From positions 9,032,193-9,096,192 of the forward strand of contig OY759265.1 of assembly GCA_963662155.1 (NCBI GenBank): a stretch of DNA of 64,000 nt. The letters run 5' to 3'. The stretch comes from Lamellibrachia columna. Lineage: Eukaryota > Annelida > Polychaeta > Sabellida > Siboglinidae. Within the stretch, counting starts at the first letter, position 1. Each line of letters starts with the position of its first letter. The notes under the pieces were generated by a model. The model did not search any database. It was given only the letters and a program-made list of their open reading frames with translations, and had not been told where the DNA came from. Both the position numbers and the translations under genes were made by a program. This document shows, piece after piece, positions 61,601 through 64,000 of the stretch.

Positions 61601-63150
61601 CTTGGCCTATGAAACACACTGTATGCTTGATGCGGTGTTGTGCGTGACGTTGACAGCCAGTCGGGGAAAATTGGTGAAGATTGAAAAAGGTGTTCCAATA
61701 CAAAGACGAACAAAAACAAAGTGTTCTTTATGTGTGCACAGGAACGTGGTGATTAGCAGGAAACAGCGCCGTGCACGGGTGGCATTTCCCTCATGGCTGG
61801 CACAGCGACACTCTGAGAGGTTGGTAATGATCGAGTGATGTGTATAACAGCAGTCAGGCGATGGAAGTTTATTCCACCATGCACTTCCTTTATCTTCATA
61901 GCTTGAAGCTTTAAAATTTATGTATTGATTGTTGAAATGACTGTGTTTGTTTACTTATTTTTAAACTACGTTATAGCGAATCCACCTACGTTATAATATT
62001 GTGTCATATTATATATTTTCTACATATCAATTGGTGAAATAACTCTGTATTGCATATCCCGTTTTAGATATTGTGTACTATTTTCTAGGAAATATATTTA
62101 TTGTCGCTGTTCACGCGATACATGAAAGATGTTCATCAACGGACTACCTGTCATGTGTGCCTCTTCGGGTCTTGCTAAGGGATCATCTACAAACAATTTC
62201 GGCTTTAATTCTCATTATATGATGAAAAGCTAGGTTTGTGCATAAATGTTAGTTCGGTATTGTATATAGATATGATCTATTCCATTGTTGCACATTTAAT
62301 TGGACCGGCAATTAATGTATTGGGGCATATATATATATTACTAGTGATATTTAATGGTGACAGATTCGTAAATTTCAGATTACTAACTCCATACAACCCC
62401 TTCTGGGGACAGCAGCATGATAATGCGCAATCGTTGTATATTTGCCCCTTATTTGATATGTGTGCTATATTTATATATACTTGTACATATAAGGGCAAAA
62501 TAAAGAGCATGTGTCTGCTTGTCTGTTGTAGGCGCCATCTTAGGTTGACCACTTCCGGCGGATGTACATAGCTATGATTGAATATGCATAATTAAATATC
62601 AATAAAATGGATTAGTAATATTATATACGAATTGTTTACCGTGTATGCTGGATCACGATATGATGTATTGTATATAATAAACATTCTAATGAATAAATAC
62701 TTTAAATATTTTCATTAGATGTTGTCACTTCAGCTAAATTTAGATTGAACAGGTTTGAAAGACACACACACCACAAATTCGTCTTTTTGGTCATGACATA
62801 GTATATAAGCAAAAGTAATTCCTACAGTTAATAGGTTGAGAACTATAACACACAGGGTTATGTCACAGTAGTCGGGTGGGAGACTACAGGCTTAGGGGTC
62901 GACATACACTCTCCCTTGAGTAGTTCAATAAAGCAACCAAAAGAGATCCTGTGTTGTGGAGGAGGTCCCACACACCGAATCTGTAAAGTGCTCCACTAAT
63001 TGCCCGAGCCCAAGGCAGAATGGCAAAGCGTCACTCGCTTCACTGTGGTCTCTTCTTTTTTCTCTGCATTATTTAAATTTTTTGATTGACATTTGAAATT
63101 AATGACAAACTAGTGTTACAATTAGTGTTACATTGTAACGCTTTTATTTG
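58693..63150. other. Intergenic, no gene supported
   Basis: AT-rich. Around 59399-59490 a short motif CTCACGCATTTGGC is repeated in both orientations. Region 61200-61840 has higher G+C and two overlapping open frames on opposite strands (118 and 95 codons), one with K-C-S-L-C-V-H-R-N, but I cannot identify either; it may be a transposon remnant. Confidence 0.5.
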
Positions 63151-63176
63151 GGAATATATATACACACAGACAAATA

Positions 63177-63840
<664 letters not shown>

Positions 63841-64000
63841 CATGACTATGATACCCAAAAAGGCAACATTCAGTATCTTTTCCCAGTCAGAAACACCCAG
63901 ATAAGCAAACAATTGTAGACTACCGGTTCAGGCCATCATCTCAATTTCTTTAATAAAGCCACCAGGATGTCCTCAAACCGCTATTCATCAGTTAACCCAT

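Overview
This window is metazoan genomic DNA. Short coding exons with GT..AG borders are separated by long AT-rich introns full of minisatellites, microsatellites and transposon remnants. The single-copy ZO gene with divergent intron content, and a CR1-type LINE whose ORF1 carries an SGNH esterase, suggest an invertebrate. A lophotrochozoan such as a mollusc is my best guess, but the sequence does not prove it.

Positions 113-38871 (+ strand) carry most of a zonula occludens (ZO / tight junction protein, TJP1-like) gene. I traced 31 core exons by splice sites and codon phase. They join without any frame break into 4422 nt (1473 residues plus stop) with the order PDZ1, PDZ2, linker, PDZ3, SH3, guanylate-kinase-like, long disordered proline/tyrosine-rich region, ZU5, stop. 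The true N-terminus lies upstream of the window. Three further in-frame mini-exons (30, 12 and 42 nt) are possible.

The intron at 4099-11564 contains an apparently intact antisense CR1-like LINE: ORF1 with PHD-like finger and SGNH esterase, ORF2 with endonuclease and reverse transcriptase. Other introns hold a truncated LINE copy (18384-18715) and two opposite-facing copies of a piggyBac-like MITE bounded by TTAA (about 2608-3110 and 16029-16686).

From 38872 to about 45120 lie the ZO 3' UTR, an intergenic stretch and probably the 3' UTR of a convergent gene. That second gene runs on the - strand from about 58692 to 45121 in about 11 exons. I do not recognise the product. It looks like a small N-terminal region, possibly one membrane segment, then a Ser/Arg/Lys-rich low-complexity body and an acidic C-terminus. 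Positions 58693-64000 show no gene I can support.

The most unusual feature is how often tandem repeats in both genes start exactly at, or contain, a splice donor or acceptor. Examples are 11764-11975, 23967-24070, 25089-25137, 28271-28458, 36193-37084, 51050-51134, 54690-55190 and 58021-58251. Several arrays therefore present rows of duplicate splice sites. In the - strand gene one such array is open and in frame, so donor choice could change the number of 12-residue repeats in the protein.
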